Shown here: in pieces, positions 35,191 through 44,677 of the stretch
How the letters are laid out: every line of letters begins with the position of its first letter
Numbering within the stretch: the first letter of the stretch is position 1
Assembly: GCA_947484275.1 (NCBI GenBank)
Contig: CANKOY010000016.1
Span: forward strand, 1 to 64,000
DNA length: 64,000 nucleotides
Direction: 5' to 3'
Source of the DNA: Planctomycetota bacterium
GTDB taxonomy: Bacteria > Planctomycetota > UBA1135 > GCA-002686595
Made by a program: the position numbers and the translations under genes
Notes under the pieces: model-generated
The model's database searches: none
Told to the model about the DNA's origin: nothing
The model's input: only the letters and a program-made list of their open reading frames with translations

Positions 35191-37437
35191 TCACGTCCCC
35201 GCAAGGTACTGGGGCGGGAAGTGTTGGCCGCGGTGTCCGTACTGGACGGCGGCGCGAAGAGTCAGGTAGGGATCCAGCAGGTGCGGGCGCGCGAGGGCGC
35301 ACAGATCCGTGCGACCTGCCGCGAGCACGGTGTTCACGTGGTCGGCACCTTGGATGCCGCCCACCGCGAGCACCGGGATCCCGACCTCCGCGCGGATCCG
35401 CTCGGCAAAGGGCACCTGGTACATGCGGCCGTATTGGGGCTTCGATCGCGGCGAATTGCCCGCGGAAGACACATCGATCAAGTCGCAGCCGCGCTCCGCC
35501 AGCGCGCGCGCGATGACAACCGACTCTTCGATCGTCTGACCGCCGTCATCGTCGAGCCAGTCGGTGGCTGAGATGCGCACGCTGATCGGCTTGTGTTGGG
35601 GCCAGGCGCGGCGCACGGCGTCGAAGACCTCGAGCGGGAAGCGCATGCGGTTTTCCAACGCGCCGCCGTACCCGTCCGTGCGCGAGTTCGCCAGGGGCGA
35701 GAGAAAACTCGACAGCAAATAGCCGTGGGCCATGTGCACTTCGAGGATGTCGAAGCCCGCCGCGTCGCAGCGCCGCGCGGCGTTCGCGAAGGCATCGCGC
35801 ACAATGTCCATGTCAGCGCGATCCATGGCGCGCGGCAACGGCCACTTTGGGCCGAAGGGCTCGCCACTCGGTCCGATCGTGGGCCAGGCGCGAGCGTCGC
35901 GCAGGGGATCGTCGCCCTCCCAGGGCAAATTGCAGGAGCCCTTGCGGCCAGCGTGCGCCAGTTGCATGCCGATCTTCGCCCGCGTGTTCACGTGGACGAA
36001 ATCGACGATGCGCTTCCAGGCGGCGACGTGGGCCTCGTTGTACATCCCTGTGCAGCCCAAAGTGATGCGGCCCTCGGCGAGCACATCGGTCATCTCGCTG
36101 AACACCAGGCCCGCACCTCCGATCGCGCGACTGGTGAGGTGCACGAAGTGCCAATCGTTCGGCAGTCCGTCGACCGCCGAGTACTGACACATCGGCGAGA
36201 CCACGACGCGATTCTGCAGTTCCATTCCGCGCAGGCGGAATTTCGCGAACATCGGCGGCGGCGCGACACCCTTGGCGTCGGCGACCATGTTCATCTTGTC
36301 CGCGTACCAGTTGCGGACCTTCTCAACCAGCGCAGGATCGCGCTTGGACAAATTGTCGTAGGTGATGCGCTTGGAGCGCGTCATCAAGTTGAACGTGAAC
36401 TCCAGCGGATGCTGGTGCAGGTAGCGGCGCGAGTTCTCGAACCACTCCAGACTGGTCTGAGCCGCGCGCTGGACCTTGAGCACATCGACGCGCCGCGAGG
36501 ATTCGTACTGCTCCAGCACAGCGCCCACGCCCGCGTCGCCTTTCTGCTCGAACGCCGCCGACAGTGCGATGGCGTCCTCCATCGCGAGCTTCGTGCCCGA
36601 GCCGATGGAAAAATGGGCCGTGTGGGCGCTGTCGCCCAGCAGCACGATGTTCCCGTGGTGCCACTTTTCGCAGGTGACGGTCGGGAACTGACGCCAGATC
36701 GAACGGTTCGACTGCAGGCGATGGCCTTTGAGGAACTGCTCGAACAGGCGCTCGCAGTAGGCAACGGTCTCTGCCTCGCTGGCTTTGTGGAGCCCTGCCC
36801 TCTCGAAGGTGTCGGCGTGGCACTCGACGATCCAAGTCGACATGGGCTCGGCGCCGCGCTGGAACGGATAGGCGTGAACCTGAAACAGTCCGTGCTGGTT
36901 CTCGATGAAAATGAACGTGAATGCTTCGAGCGGCAGCGTGGTGCCAAGCCAGGTGAAGCGGCATTGGCGCCAGTCGAGGCTGGGCCGGAAGGCTGACTCG
37001 AACTGCGTGCGTATCACGCTATTGAGCCCGTCTGCGGCAAGGATCAGGTCCGCGTCGCCCACTTCGGCGACGTCACGGATCTCGCGCTCGAACACGAGCT
37101 CGACGCCCAGATCGCGACAGCGGCGTTGAAAAATCTCCAGCAACTTCTTGCGCGGCAGTCCGCAGAATCCGTGGCCGCTCGAGCGCACGCGCACGCCGTG
37201 ATAGAACGTGTCGATGTCGCCCCAGTAGGCAAAATTGTCGCGGATCTCGCGGTAGGACTCCGGATCGGCCGCGCCAAAGTTGGACAGGGTCTCGTCAGAG
37301 AACACCACTCCCCAACCGAAGGTGTCGTCGGGCCGGTTGCGCTCGTAGACCGTGATCTGGTGGTCTGGATGACGGCGCTTGTGCAGCAGGGCGAAGTACA
37401 AACCCGCCGGGCCACCACCGATGCTGACGATCTTCAT
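35191..37437 (-). CDS. Bifunctional FAD monooxygenase/Old Yellow Enzyme fusion (2-aminobenzoyl-CoA or salicylyl-CoA monooxygenase/reductase-like)
   Basis: 748 residues. The N-terminal half (1-about 385) is a class A flavin monooxygenase with GGGPAGLYFALLHKR and the second FAD motif LLGDSAHTAHFSIGSGTKLA. The C-terminal half (about 395-748) is an OYE-type FMN reductase with NRVVVSPMCQYSA, LAHAGRKGS, EVHMAHGYLLSSFLSPLAN and a late GGIQ. This fusion matches 2-aminobenzoyl-CoA monooxygenase/reductase of aerobic anthranilate degradation and the related salicylyl-CoA 5-hydroxylases. It hydroxylates and dearomatises the aryl-CoA. The rest of a fitting pathway is about 12 kb away at 49685-57508. The gene itself stands alone, divergent from ada. 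Confidence 0.9.
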   Translation of the reverse strand: MKIVSIGGGPAGLYFALLHKRRHPDHQITVYERNRPDDTFGWGVVFSDETLSNFGAADPESYREIRDNFAYWGDIDTFYHGVRVRSSGHGFCGLPRKKLLEIFQRRCRDLGVELVFEREIRDVAEVGDADLILAADGLNSVIRTQFESAFRPSLDWRQCRFTWLGTTLPLEAFTFIFIENQHGLFQVHAYPFQRGAEPMSTWIVECHADTFERAGLHKASEAETVAYCERLFEQFLKGHRLQSNRSIWRQFPTVTCEKWHHGNIVLLGDSAHTAHFSIGSGTKLAMEDAIALSAAFEQKGDAGVGAVLEQYESSRRVDVLKVQRAAQTSLEWFENSRRYLHQHPLEFTFNLMTRSKRITYDNLSKRDPALVEKVRNWYADKMNMVADAKGVAPPPMFAKFRLRGMELQNRVVVSPMCQYSAVDGLPNDWHFVHLTSRAIGGAGLVFSEMTDVLAEGRITLGCTGMYNEAHVAAWKRIVDFVHVNTRAKIGMQLAHAGRKGSCNLPWEGDDPLRDARAWPTIGPSGEPFGPKWPLPRAMDRADMDIVRDAFANAARRCDAAGFDILEVHMAHGYLLSSFLSPLANSRTDGYGGALENRMRFPLEVFDAVRRAWPQHKPISVRISATDWLDDDGGQTIEESVVIARALAERGCDLIDVSSAGNSPRSKPQYGRMYQVPFAERIRAEVGIPVLAVGGIQGADHVNTVLAAGRTDLCALARPHLLDPYLTLRAAVQYGHRGQHFPPQYLAGT

Positions 37438-37556
37438 TGGCCCGAGATTCTACGCCGCGGGGTGACCCGGTTTCGCGACGAAGCCCCGGCACGGAACCGA
37501 ATTTGAAGTCCAAACAGCGCTGGACGAAGGGCGGAACGGGCCCGAAGCTCTCTTTC

Positions 37557-38636
37557 ATGCCTCACCCAGCGATTTCCGCGACAAAGATGAGCGAAGCGGC
37601 CATGTGGCGCGCCGTGGAGTCGCGCGATCGCGCCGCGGACGGCCTGTTTTTTCTCGGCGTCGTGACCACGGGAATTTTCTGTCGCCCCTCCTGTCCCGCG
37701 CGGCGGCCGCGACGCGAGAACGCGCTTTTCTTCGCCTCCGCTGAGGCTGCGCGCAACGGCGGACTGCGCCCCTGCCTGCGCTGCCGTCCTGAAGACCCGC
37801 CCGAGCCGGGACTCGCGTTTTGTCAAACCGTCCTCACTGCGGTCCTGGCCGAGCCTGCTCGGCGCTGGAGCGATCTCGAACTGTCGCGCCGGGGCTTCGA
37901 TCCGGTGCAAGTCAGGCGCGCATTCCTGGCGCGATTTGGACACACCTTCCACGGCCACCTGCGGGCGCTGCGGGTCGTGCGAGCGCGCAGGCAACTCGAC
38001 GCAGGTCGCACGCTTTCGGAGGCCGGCGCGCGGAGCGGGTTCGATTCCGAAAGCGGCCTGCGCGCGGCCTTTCGCGCCGTGCTCGACGCGACTCCGGCCC
38101 AGGCGCGCGTGCGCTCTGCGATCGAATTCACGCACTTGTCCTCACCCCTTGGATCACTTCTCGCAGCGGCGAATTCCGAGGGAGTCTGCCTTGTGGAATT
38201 CGACGCCTCTGCCGACGGCGTGGACGCGAAGGCGCGCTTGCTCTCAATCGCCGCGCGCTCCAACGCCGCGGTCGTGGTCGGTACGAACCCGCACCTGGAA
38301 CGGCTGGCCGCGGAACTAGCGCAGTGGTTTCGGGGTTCGCGGCGGACCTTCGACGTGCCCTGCTCCATGATCGGAACGGATTTCGAGCTGGAAGTCTGGC
38401 GCCGACTGCGCGACGTCCCCTACGGTTCGACCGCGACCTACGGAGAGATCGCCCGGGATCTGGGCCGGCCCAACGGCACCCGACCCGTGGGCCGCGCGAA
38501 CGGGCGCAATCCGATCGCGATTCTCGTGCCCTGCCATCGCGTGATCGGCGCCTCGGGGGATTTGACGGGCTACGCCGGTGGGTTGGACCGCAAGCGCTGG
38601 CTCTTGGCCCACGAACGCCGCGTTATCGGAGCTTGA
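37557..38636 (+). CDS. ada: Ada: methylated-DNA repair protein and transcriptional regulator
   Basis: 359 residues from ATG 37557 (E. coli Ada 354); ATG 37587 is a possible alternative closer to the conserved MWRAVESRD block. The N-terminal zinc domain has the four Cys ligands at 42, 46 (FCRPSC), 73 and 76 (CLRC); one of these takes methyl groups from phosphotriesters. An AraC-type helix-turn-helix follows (about 95-175, SGFDSESGLRAAFRAV). The C-terminal O6-methylguanine transferase domain has active-site PCHRVIG (Cys326). Ada senses alkylation and activates its own regulon. A small membrane-protein gene follows after 33 bases. Confidence 0.94.
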   Translation: MPHPAISATKMSEAAMWRAVESRDRAADGLFFLGVVTTGIFCRPSCPARRPRRENALFFASAEAARNGGLRPCLRCRPEDPPEPGLAFCQTVLTAVLAEPARRWSDLELSRRGFDPVQVRRAFLARFGHTFHGHLRALRVVRARRQLDAGRTLSEAGARSGFDSESGLRAAFRAVLDATPAQARVRSAIEFTHLSSPLGSLLAAANSEGVCLVEFDASADGVDAKARLLSIAARSNAAVVVGTNPHLERLAAELAQWFRGSRRTFDVPCSMIGTDFELEVWRRLRDVPYGSTATYGEIARDLGRPNGTRPVGRANGRNPIAILVPCHRVIGASGDLTGYAGGLDRKRWLLAHERRVIGA

Positions 38637-38669
38637 AGCAGGACCGTCGCGCCGCTTTCATGGCGTGCC

Positions 38670-39020
38670 GTGGAAACGACTTGGCAGGCGATTTTCGGCT
38701 TCGTCACGTTGCTCGTTTTTCCACTGCTCGGGATCCTGGCGCTGCTCAAGAAGCGCGCCAGTCCACTTTTGTGGACGGCGGTGATCTCCTGGACCGTGCT
38801 CGGCGCTTTCGCGCTCGCGCTCCCTTGGCATCCCGATGTCACGCGCGAAGAGTTCACTCACGCTTGGCTCGTGGGCTGCGCCCTCGGCGCCGCATTTCTC
38901 GCCGTGGATTGGCTGCGCACGCGCCGGCGCGTGGCGAAGTGGCTGAAGATCACGATCGGACTGATCACGATCGTCGTGTTCGCCACGGCCCTGCGCGATT
39001 TCTTGCAGCGGTTCGCGTGA
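38670..39020 (+). CDS. Small membrane protein of unknown function
   Basis: 116 residues from GTG 38670. An ATG at 38660 is in another frame. Three hydrophobic segments are visible: about 6-26 (IFGFVTLLVFPLLGILALL), 33-52 (LLWTAVISWTVLGAFALALP) and 64-80 (WLVGCALGAAFLAVDWL), with a fourth near 92-106. Between them are basic loops (KKRAS, RTRRRVAK). I recognise no family. It is downstream of ada on the same strand and convergent with a response regulator. Confidence 0.6.
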   Translation: METTWQAIFGFVTLLVFPLLGILALLKKRASPLLWTAVISWTVLGAFALALPWHPDVTREEFTHAWLVGCALGAAFLAVDWLRTRRRVAKWLKITIGLITIVVFATALRDFLQRFA

Positions 39021-39037
39021 ACTAGCGCACGACCCAA

Positions 39038-39676
39038 TCACATCAACCCGCGTTTCAGCGCTTCGACCACGGCCTCGGACTTCGAGTGCACATGCAGCTT
39101 GCTGTAGATGTTGCGGATGTGGAACCGCACGGTGTCGATGCTCATGTCAAGGGCCGCGGCGGCGGTCTTGTAGCTGTGGCCCTGCACCAGGGCGCGCAGG
39201 ACATCGAGCTCCCGCGGCGAGAGTTCGTGCTCGCTGGACACCTGCGGAAATCTGCGGAAGGTCTGCACGACGCGCAGGGCGATTTCCGGCGACATCGGCG
39301 CTCCGCCGGCCACCAGCTCGCGGATCGCATTGCGCAGGCGCTCGGGCTGAGTGTCCTTGAGCAGGTAGCCCGACGCGCCGGCGCAGATCGCCTCGAACAC
39401 GTGCCGATCGTCGCCGAACACCGAGAGCACGAGGACCAAAGCCTTGCCGTGGCGCGCGCGATAGCTGCGCACGCCTTCGATGCCACTCATCCCAGGCAGC
39501 CCCAGGTCGGTCAGGAGAACGTCGGGCGGCACACTCTCGATCCGCGGCAGCGCCTCCTCCATCGACCCATACGCGCCCAGCAGCCGAAGATCGTCCTCCG
39601 ACGAGATCTCCGCTGCGAGGCCTTCGCGCGTTCTGGCCTGGTCCTCGACGATGACGACGGTGATGGTCGCTTGCAT
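39038..39676 (-). CDS. NarL/FixJ-family response regulator
   Basis: 212 residues. The N-terminal receiver domain has the acidic pair (VIVEDQ), the phosphoacceptor Asp in DVLLTDLGLPGMSG, the Ser switch in LVLSVFG and the Lys in SGYLLKDT. The C-terminal LuxR-type helix-turn-helix (about 148-212) has LSPRELDVLRALVQGHSYKTAAAALDMS. It is probably phosphorylated by the propeller histidine kinase encoded 53 bases upstream on the same strand. Target genes are unknown. Confidence 0.93.
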   Translation of the reverse strand: MQATITVVIVEDQARTREGLAAEISSEDDLRLLGAYGSMEEALPRIESVPPDVLLTDLGLPGMSGIEGVRSYRARHGKALVLVLSVFGDDRHVFEAICAGASGYLLKDTQPERLRNAIRELVAGGAPMSPEIALRVVQTFRRFPQVSSEHELSPRELDVLRALVQGHSYKTAAAALDMSIDTVRFHIRNIYSKLHVHSKSEAVVEALKRGLM

Positions 39677-39729
39677 GGATTCAGCCGTGCTCGGGCCCGC
39701 TGCTCACGACGCCGTCGACCTGAGTGATT

Positions 39730-42693
39730 TCACAGCGGCACCTCGATCACGACTCTGGTTCCGCTCCCCGGAGCGGAGCGGATGGCGAGTTCGGCGCCAA
39801 GCTGCTCGGCGCGCCTGTACAGATTGCGCAGACCATTGCCGCCGTGGCTGGCCTCGGCGTCGAAGCCGCAGCCGTCGTCCACGATGATGATTCTCACGCG
39901 CCGCGGAGTCAGAGTGATTTCGATCGAAATGTGCTGAGCGCGAGCGTGCCTGGCGACATTTGCGATCGACTCCTTGTAGCTCAGGTAGATGTTTCGGCGC
40001 CAGTCCGGCGTGACCACGTACCGAGCCAGCAGGTTGTCCTCCGGTGCCGTGAACGCGACGACCTGCTCCTCTCCCGCCAGCATGTCGCCCGCGCAATGGC
40101 GCATTCGGAGCACCACGTCGGACAGCGTGTCGTGCCTGGAGTCCACGGCCCACACGAGGTCGCTCATGGAGGCGCGAAGTTCCCTCGCGCGCGCGGCGAT
40201 CTCCCCCATGAGCGCGCGGGCCTCGTCGGCATTGGAGCGCCGAGCCAGCTCGCTGGAAATGGCGATCTGCACCAGCCCGCCGCCGAAGTCATCGTGCATG
40301 TCGCTGGAAATCTGCGTGCGCAAGCGCTCCAGCGCGAGCCCGCGCTGCAGGCGCATCCGGTGCGCCCAGTAACCCAATCCGAGTAGGCCGATTGCCGTCA
40401 TGGCGACGAACCATGGTCGCATCCACAGCACGGGAACGATCTCGATGTCGCAGTGTGACGCCTCCCCCACCGCGCCGGTCCCCGGACTGACGCAGCGCAC
40501 ACTCAGTCGATAGCTGCCCGCGGCCAACTGGCCGTAGCGCACTCCGAGTTCCTTCCCCGGCGTACTCCAATTCAGGTCGAGGCCCTCGAGTCGCGTTTGG
40601 TAGAGCAGTCCCGCACCGTAGACGGGATCCACCGCGACAAATTCGAAGCTAAGGCGGCTGTCGCGGGCTCCGGCCTCGATCGGCGGCGGTTCGAAAGTCC
40701 CAGCAGCGGGCAACTCGATTTCGTCCCCCGCCAGGACGCAGCGCATGAATCGCACCCGGGGGGGAGCGAGCCAATGGTGCCTGACAGTCGAAGGCAGACG
40801 CGAGACACCGTTGACCGCTGCAACCCACAGTTCCCCGCGGGAGTCGAACTCAAGGTCCGTGATCCACTCCCCGGCGAGTTCATCGTCGACGCCGATGGGC
40901 TCGAGTGCGTCCTGCTCGGGGTGATAGCGCTGAATGCCGCGCCCGGTGCCAATGTAGAGCGTGCCATCTCGGTCCTCGCACAGGGTCCACACGGAGTCGC
41001 TCACCAGCCCGTCCTGTGTGCTCAGTCGTTCAAACTGAGGACGTGGCGCATCGGGTTCGCGCGTGACCGCGAGGCCACCGAATCGGGTCCCAACCCACAG
41101 CCAACCGCGGGAATCGAAAAGCAACACGCGCGGCGAGCTCTTGCCCTGGGCTCCCGGCCAAGGATCGATTGCCTCCGGCTGCCCAGCGCGTGTGCGCCAC
41201 AGGCCGACTCCGTCGCTGAGCCAGCTCGCGCCATTCAAACCCAGCGCAAAGGCACGGACTTCGGGCCGCGACGGAGAACGTGCAATCTCGCGAAAGTCCC
41301 TGCCTCCATTGCCGCCGGCGACAACGCGCCCGTCGCCAAGGCCGAGCAGCACGTCGCCCGCGGGATCGACTCCGAGGACCGTGGCCGCAGTCGCCGGCGC
41401 TCCAAGCACGTCGTTCATGGACACAGCGCGCGTTAGGTCGAGCTCCCCGCTGCCCGCGTTGAATACCCCGGAACTTGTCGCGATCCACCACGTCCCCGAG
41501 CCGTCGCGAGCGAAGTTGTGCTGCACGCGCTCGAACGGCGGAGCGTCGCTTCCAGGCAAGAGGCGCGCGCGACCCTGATTCAGCTCGAAAATTCCGGCAA
41601 CTTCGGTGGCCACCAGCCAGCGCTGGGAGCCGAGATTGACGAGCTTTACGGCGTGGCCATCCCCCAGTCCGCTGCGCGCGGTGTAGTGCTCGACTCCCGA
41701 TGCGGACAGATGGGCGACGCCACCCTGGTGCATCCCGACCCACAGCCCGCCCACGGGGTCAGCAGCAAGGGAGTGCACCCAGGCGTCCGGCAGTCCGTGC
41801 GCCGCGGTGTACAACTGCGCTTGGGTACCGTCGAAGCGAAACAAGCCGCGGCTGGTTGCGATCCACGCCTCACCCGCCTCGTTCTCGCACACGTCGTACA
41901 GCGAGGTGTTAGGCCCGAAGTCAATCTGCTGCACGGTTCTCCGCGGCGCGGGCGATTCAGGGTCAGGCGGTACGATGCTGTGCAGTGAACGCACGTAGGC
42001 AACCCAGAATCCACCTGTACGCCGCGAAGCGATTGCGCGCAGCTCTCCGAAGTCCCCTTGCGGCAAGGGCCAGCGTTCGATTTCGCGACCGCGACAACGG
42101 ACCATTTCATCGGCAGAGATGAACCACAACTCAGAAGCCTCGTCCAACTGAGCTCGACCGAAAAACTGCGCGCCGAGTTCAGCGACATGCTCGAACTGCA
42201 GTCTTCCGCCCACGGCGCGCTCGGCGCGAAATAGCCCACGATCCGTGACAATCCACATCCGTCCATCCCGATCGAAGGCGATCTCGAAAACGCGTTCAGA
42301 GGGATTGGCGAGTCCAATCGGATCGACATCGAGCGTGCCACCGTTCGGCGCCAAGCTCGCCAGCCCGCCGCCGTGGGTGCCGAGCCAGACGACGCCGTCC
42401 GCGCTTTCTGCCGTGCACCACACCAGCGGATTGGGCAGGCCCTCGCGGGAGCTGTAGTTCACGAAATGCCGACCGTCGAAGCGGCTCGCACCTTCCCAGG
42501 TCGAGAACCACAGGAACCCATGGGCATCGCGGCGAATGGAATTCACCCGCGAGTTCGCTAGCCCATCGCGCACGCTCCAGGTTCGGATCGGCAATTCCTG
42601 TGGGCCGAGTCGCGGTGCGACCAGGCAGCACAGGACCATCGCGAACTGCAAGATCACGTCGGAAAGTCTGAGCAGGGAGCGGAGCGACCGCAA
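39730..42693 (-). CDS. Two-component histidine kinase with periplasmic propeller and Y_Y_Y domain
   Basis: 987 residues. A hydrophobic N-terminus (about 10-30) is followed by a large periplasmic beta-propeller of two-component-propeller repeats (for example FLWFSTWEGASRFDG, EAWIATSRGLFRFDG, GTLYIGTGRGIQRYHP). A Y_Y_Y-type Ig domain comes next (YQTRLEGLDLNWSTPGKE) and one transmembrane helix (about 768-786, MRPWFVAMTAIGLLGLGYWA). The HisKA_3-type dimerisation helix has the phospho-His in DMHDDFGGG (near 795). The HATPase domain shows ESIANVARHA, VDDGCGF and GNGLRNL. Such sensors often detect extracellular polysaccharide fragments. The partner response regulator lies downstream. Confidence 0.93.
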   Translation of the reverse strand: MRSLRSLLRLSDVILQFAMVLCCLVAPRLGPQELPIRTWSVRDGLANSRVNSIRRDAHGFLWFSTWEGASRFDGRHFVNYSSREGLPNPLVWCTAESADGVVWLGTHGGGLASLAPNGGTLDVDPIGLANPSERVFEIAFDRDGRMWIVTDRGLFRAERAVGGRLQFEHVAELGAQFFGRAQLDEASELWFISADEMVRCRGREIERWPLPQGDFGELRAIASRRTGGFWVAYVRSLHSIVPPDPESPAPRRTVQQIDFGPNTSLYDVCENEAGEAWIATSRGLFRFDGTQAQLYTAAHGLPDAWVHSLAADPVGGLWVGMHQGGVAHLSASGVEHYTARSGLGDGHAVKLVNLGSQRWLVATEVAGIFELNQGRARLLPGSDAPPFERVQHNFARDGSGTWWIATSSGVFNAGSGELDLTRAVSMNDVLGAPATAATVLGVDPAGDVLLGLGDGRVVAGGNGGRDFREIARSPSRPEVRAFALGLNGASWLSDGVGLWRTRAGQPEAIDPWPGAQGKSSPRVLLFDSRGWLWVGTRFGGLAVTREPDAPRPQFERLSTQDGLVSDSVWTLCEDRDGTLYIGTGRGIQRYHPEQDALEPIGVDDELAGEWITDLEFDSRGELWVAAVNGVSRLPSTVRHHWLAPPRVRFMRCVLAGDEIELPAAGTFEPPPIEAGARDSRLSFEFVAVDPVYGAGLLYQTRLEGLDLNWSTPGKELGVRYGQLAAGSYRLSVRCVSPGTGAVGEASHCDIEIVPVLWMRPWFVAMTAIGLLGLGYWAHRMRLQRGLALERLRTQISSDMHDDFGGGLVQIAISSELARRSNADEARALMGEIAARARELRASMSDLVWAVDSRHDTLSDVVLRMRHCAGDMLAGEEQVVAFTAPEDNLLARYVVTPDWRRNIYLSYKESIANVARHARAQHISIEITLTPRRVRIIIVDDGCGFDAEASHGGNGLRNLYRRAEQLGAELAIRSAPGSGTRVVIEVPL

Positions 42694-42806
42694 GCTCGGG
42701 GACCCTTGCCGTTCGGCTCGGCCCCTCGGGGCGCGGGGTCAGCTTTCGGCCAAGGGCGTCGCGCCCCGCGGCGGCTTGCTATCGCTCGGCTCCCTGAACT
42801 CACGGG

Positions 42807-43295
42807 CTACTTCCTCTTCCCCGCCGATTCGTCGACTACGACGACATCGAACGGACCCTCGCGCTCCATGAAGAACACGCAAGGTTCCTTGCCTTCGACC
42901 GCGGTCACATGGGGAATTCCGGCTGCGATCGAGAAGAACGAACCTGGCGGCAGTTTCTTGGCCGGCGCGCCTTCCACGGCCAAAGAGAGCGTGCCCGAGA
43001 TGATCACGCCGCGATCACCGTAGGAATGATTGTGCATCGGTGACTTCAACCCCGCGGGGTACTTGAAGAACGCGCGGTGAGCTTCCTTGGCCGGATCGCC
43101 GACGAGCAACGCCTCCTGGGCGCCATCGATGCCAGGTAGCGGCACCCACTTGAGCTCGCTCACCGCGATCAACGACTTGCCTGTGATCTTCGCGGCTGTC
43201 GGTTTCTGCGCGCCATCCTCCGCCGTGGCGAAACTCGCCATGCCCGTCAGCCCGACGACGGCGACGATCCCGATCAATGCCCAGTACTTGTTCAT
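42807..43295 (-). CDS. Exported cupin-domain protein
   Basis: 162 residues with a signal peptide (MNKYWALIGIVAVVGLTGMASFATA). The cupin core has HNHSYGDRGVIISG (two metal-ligand His in the first motif), then a second motif PPGSFFSIAAGIPHVTAVEG with the third His. The probable location is the periplasm. Similar small cupins act on or bind small molecules; no function can be assigned. Downstream (42694-42806) is a GC-rich gap with inverted repeats but no gene. Confidence 0.82.
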   Translation of the reverse strand: MNKYWALIGIVAVVGLTGMASFATAEDGAQKPTAAKITGKSLIAVSELKWVPLPGIDGAQEALLVGDPAKEAHRAFFKYPAGLKSPMHNHSYGDRGVIISGTLSLAVEGAPAKKLPPGSFFSIAAGIPHVTAVEGKEPCVFFMEREGPFDVVVVDESAGKRK

Positions 43296-43462
43296 GGCTT
43301 CCCTCAGTCCGTTTGGGGTTGATCACGCGCGGCGCGAAATGCGCCGGGCCGCGAAGCCCACTGGAGCTCGATCCTCACCCTGGCCAGGGCCCCGGACAAC
43401 CCGCACATTCATGCGGGCCGCAGTCAGGTGAATTCGCATCGGACTTGCTAAGCTCCGCCCCG

Positions 43463-44224
43463 ATGACTGAATGGGCCAAGCGCACCTGGATCGAAGCGCG
43501 CGATCTTTTGTCCAAACCGGTTGTTGCGCTATTGCCGATCGGATGCACCGAACCCCACGGTCCGCACTTGCCCCTGGACACGGACGTGACTATCGCCGTG
43601 GCTCAGTCGCGGCGCGCTGCGGAATTGTTGGAGGCGGCGGGCGTCCCCGCGATCGTGCTCCCGCCCCTGGCTTACGGCGTGACTAACTACACCGACGGGT
43701 TCGCTGGGCGAGTGACGATTCGGCCGGGCACACTATGGGCCCTGATCGAGGACGTGATCACGGCCCTCGAGCAGGAAGGCGTGCGCCAAATCGTGCTGGT
43801 CAACGGCCATCTCGAACCCGCCCACGTCGCCGTGCTCCGCGGCGTGATCCTCGACCACGCCGAGCGCACCGCGGTGAAGGCCCAGGCAATCCTGGCCGAC
43901 AACACGCGCCGGCGCTGGGCCGCTACCCTGGGCGAGGAATTCAAGAGCGGCGACTGCCACGCGGGGCGCTACGAATCGAGCCTGGTGCTTTTCGCCGATG
44001 CTGCGAACGTGCGCGACTCGCGCCTTCGGCTGGCGCCGGTGAAAATTGGCCTGCTCGAAAAGATGGACGCGGGCGTCAAGAGTTTTCGCGATGCGGGCGC
44101 CAGTGCGGCCTACTGCGGCGATCCCGCGGCGGCCAGCAGCGCCGAAGGCCGCGAGCTCGTCGAACGCCTGGCCGAAATCGTGGTGACCTCCGCGCGCGAA
44201 ACCTGGCCGGACCTGTTCCATTGA
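43463..44224 (+). CDS. Creatininase family protein
   Basis: 253 residues from ATG 43463. The creatininase metal site is visible: IGCTEPHGPHLPLDTD (Glu, His, Asp), the helix-start NGHLEP in place of the common NGHGGN, and SGDCHAGRYESSLVL (Asp, His, Glu). Family members are metal-dependent amidohydrolases such as creatininase, MftE peptidase and FAPy deformylase. The altered NGH loop makes the substrate uncertain. Its last codon and stop overlap the TTG start of the thioesterase gene, so it heads a three-gene unit with thioesterase and metF. Confidence 0.88.
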   Translation: MTEWAKRTWIEARDLLSKPVVALLPIGCTEPHGPHLPLDTDVTIAVAQSRRAAELLEAAGVPAIVLPPLAYGVTNYTDGFAGRVTIRPGTLWALIEDVITALEQEGVRQIVLVNGHLEPAHVAVLRGVILDHAERTAVKAQAILADNTRRRWAATLGEEFKSGDCHAGRYESSLVLFADAANVRDSRLRLAPVKIGLLEKMDAGVKSFRDAGASAAYCGDPAAASSAEGRELVERLAEIVVTSARETWPDLFH

Positions 44225-44670
44225 AGGACTTCACGACTCAGATCCGAGTGCGCTTTGGCCACGTCGATCCGGCGGGCATTGCCTACTACCCGCGGATTTT
44301 CGAATACGTTCACGCGGTCACCGAGGAATTGTGGGAGCAGCACGTGGGCGTGCGCTACGACCACTTGTTGCTCGTGGAGAAGATCGGCTTTCCCCTGGTG
44401 CACTCCGAGGTCGACTTTCGCCGGCCCCTGCGCTTTGGCGATCGGCCCATCGTCCGCGTGACTTGTTTTCACCTGGGCACGTCTTCGCTCGGTCTGCACT
44501 TCATCTTCGAACTGCACGGCGAAGTGGCGCTGGTCGCCCGCATGACCACGGTCTGCACCGACGTCGCCAACCTGAAGAGCAAACCGATCCCCGCGGCCTG
44601 GCGCGCCAAGCTGGAAGAAATTCGCTCGGCCCCGGGCAATCCTCAAGCAGACAAGGCCGGCACTCGATGA
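44221..44670 (+). CDS. Hot-dog acyl-CoA thioesterase (4-hydroxybenzoyl-CoA thioesterase family)
   Basis: 149 residues. No ATG precedes the domain; TTG 44221, overlapping the creatininase stop (TTGA), is the only sensible start (LKDFTTQIRVRFG). The catalytic motif RFGHVDPAGIAYYPRIFEY carries the Asp and matches 4-hydroxybenzoyl-CoA-type thioesterases (usual form DTDPAGIVFYP). It is a cytoplasmic enzyme hydrolysing short or aromatic acyl-CoAs. Thioesterases of this type occur in 2-aminobenzoyl-CoA gene clusters, so a functional link with 35191-37437 and 49685-57508 is possible. metF follows after 7 bases. Confidence 0.88.
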   Translation: MKDFTTQIRVRFGHVDPAGIAYYPRIFEYVHAVTEELWEQHVGVRYDHLLLVEKIGFPLVHSEVDFRRPLRFGDRPIVRVTCFHLGTSSLGLHFIFELHGEVALVARMTTVCTDVANLKSKPIPAAWRAKLEEIRSAPGNPQADKAGTR

Positions 44671-44677
44671 GGGCCCC

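Noticed and set aside
42728-42767. GC-rich inverted repeat (GGGGCGCG with CGCGCCCC) after the cupin gene
   Set aside because: Expected by chance in such GC-rich sequence; long loop and no T-tract, so not listed as a terminator.
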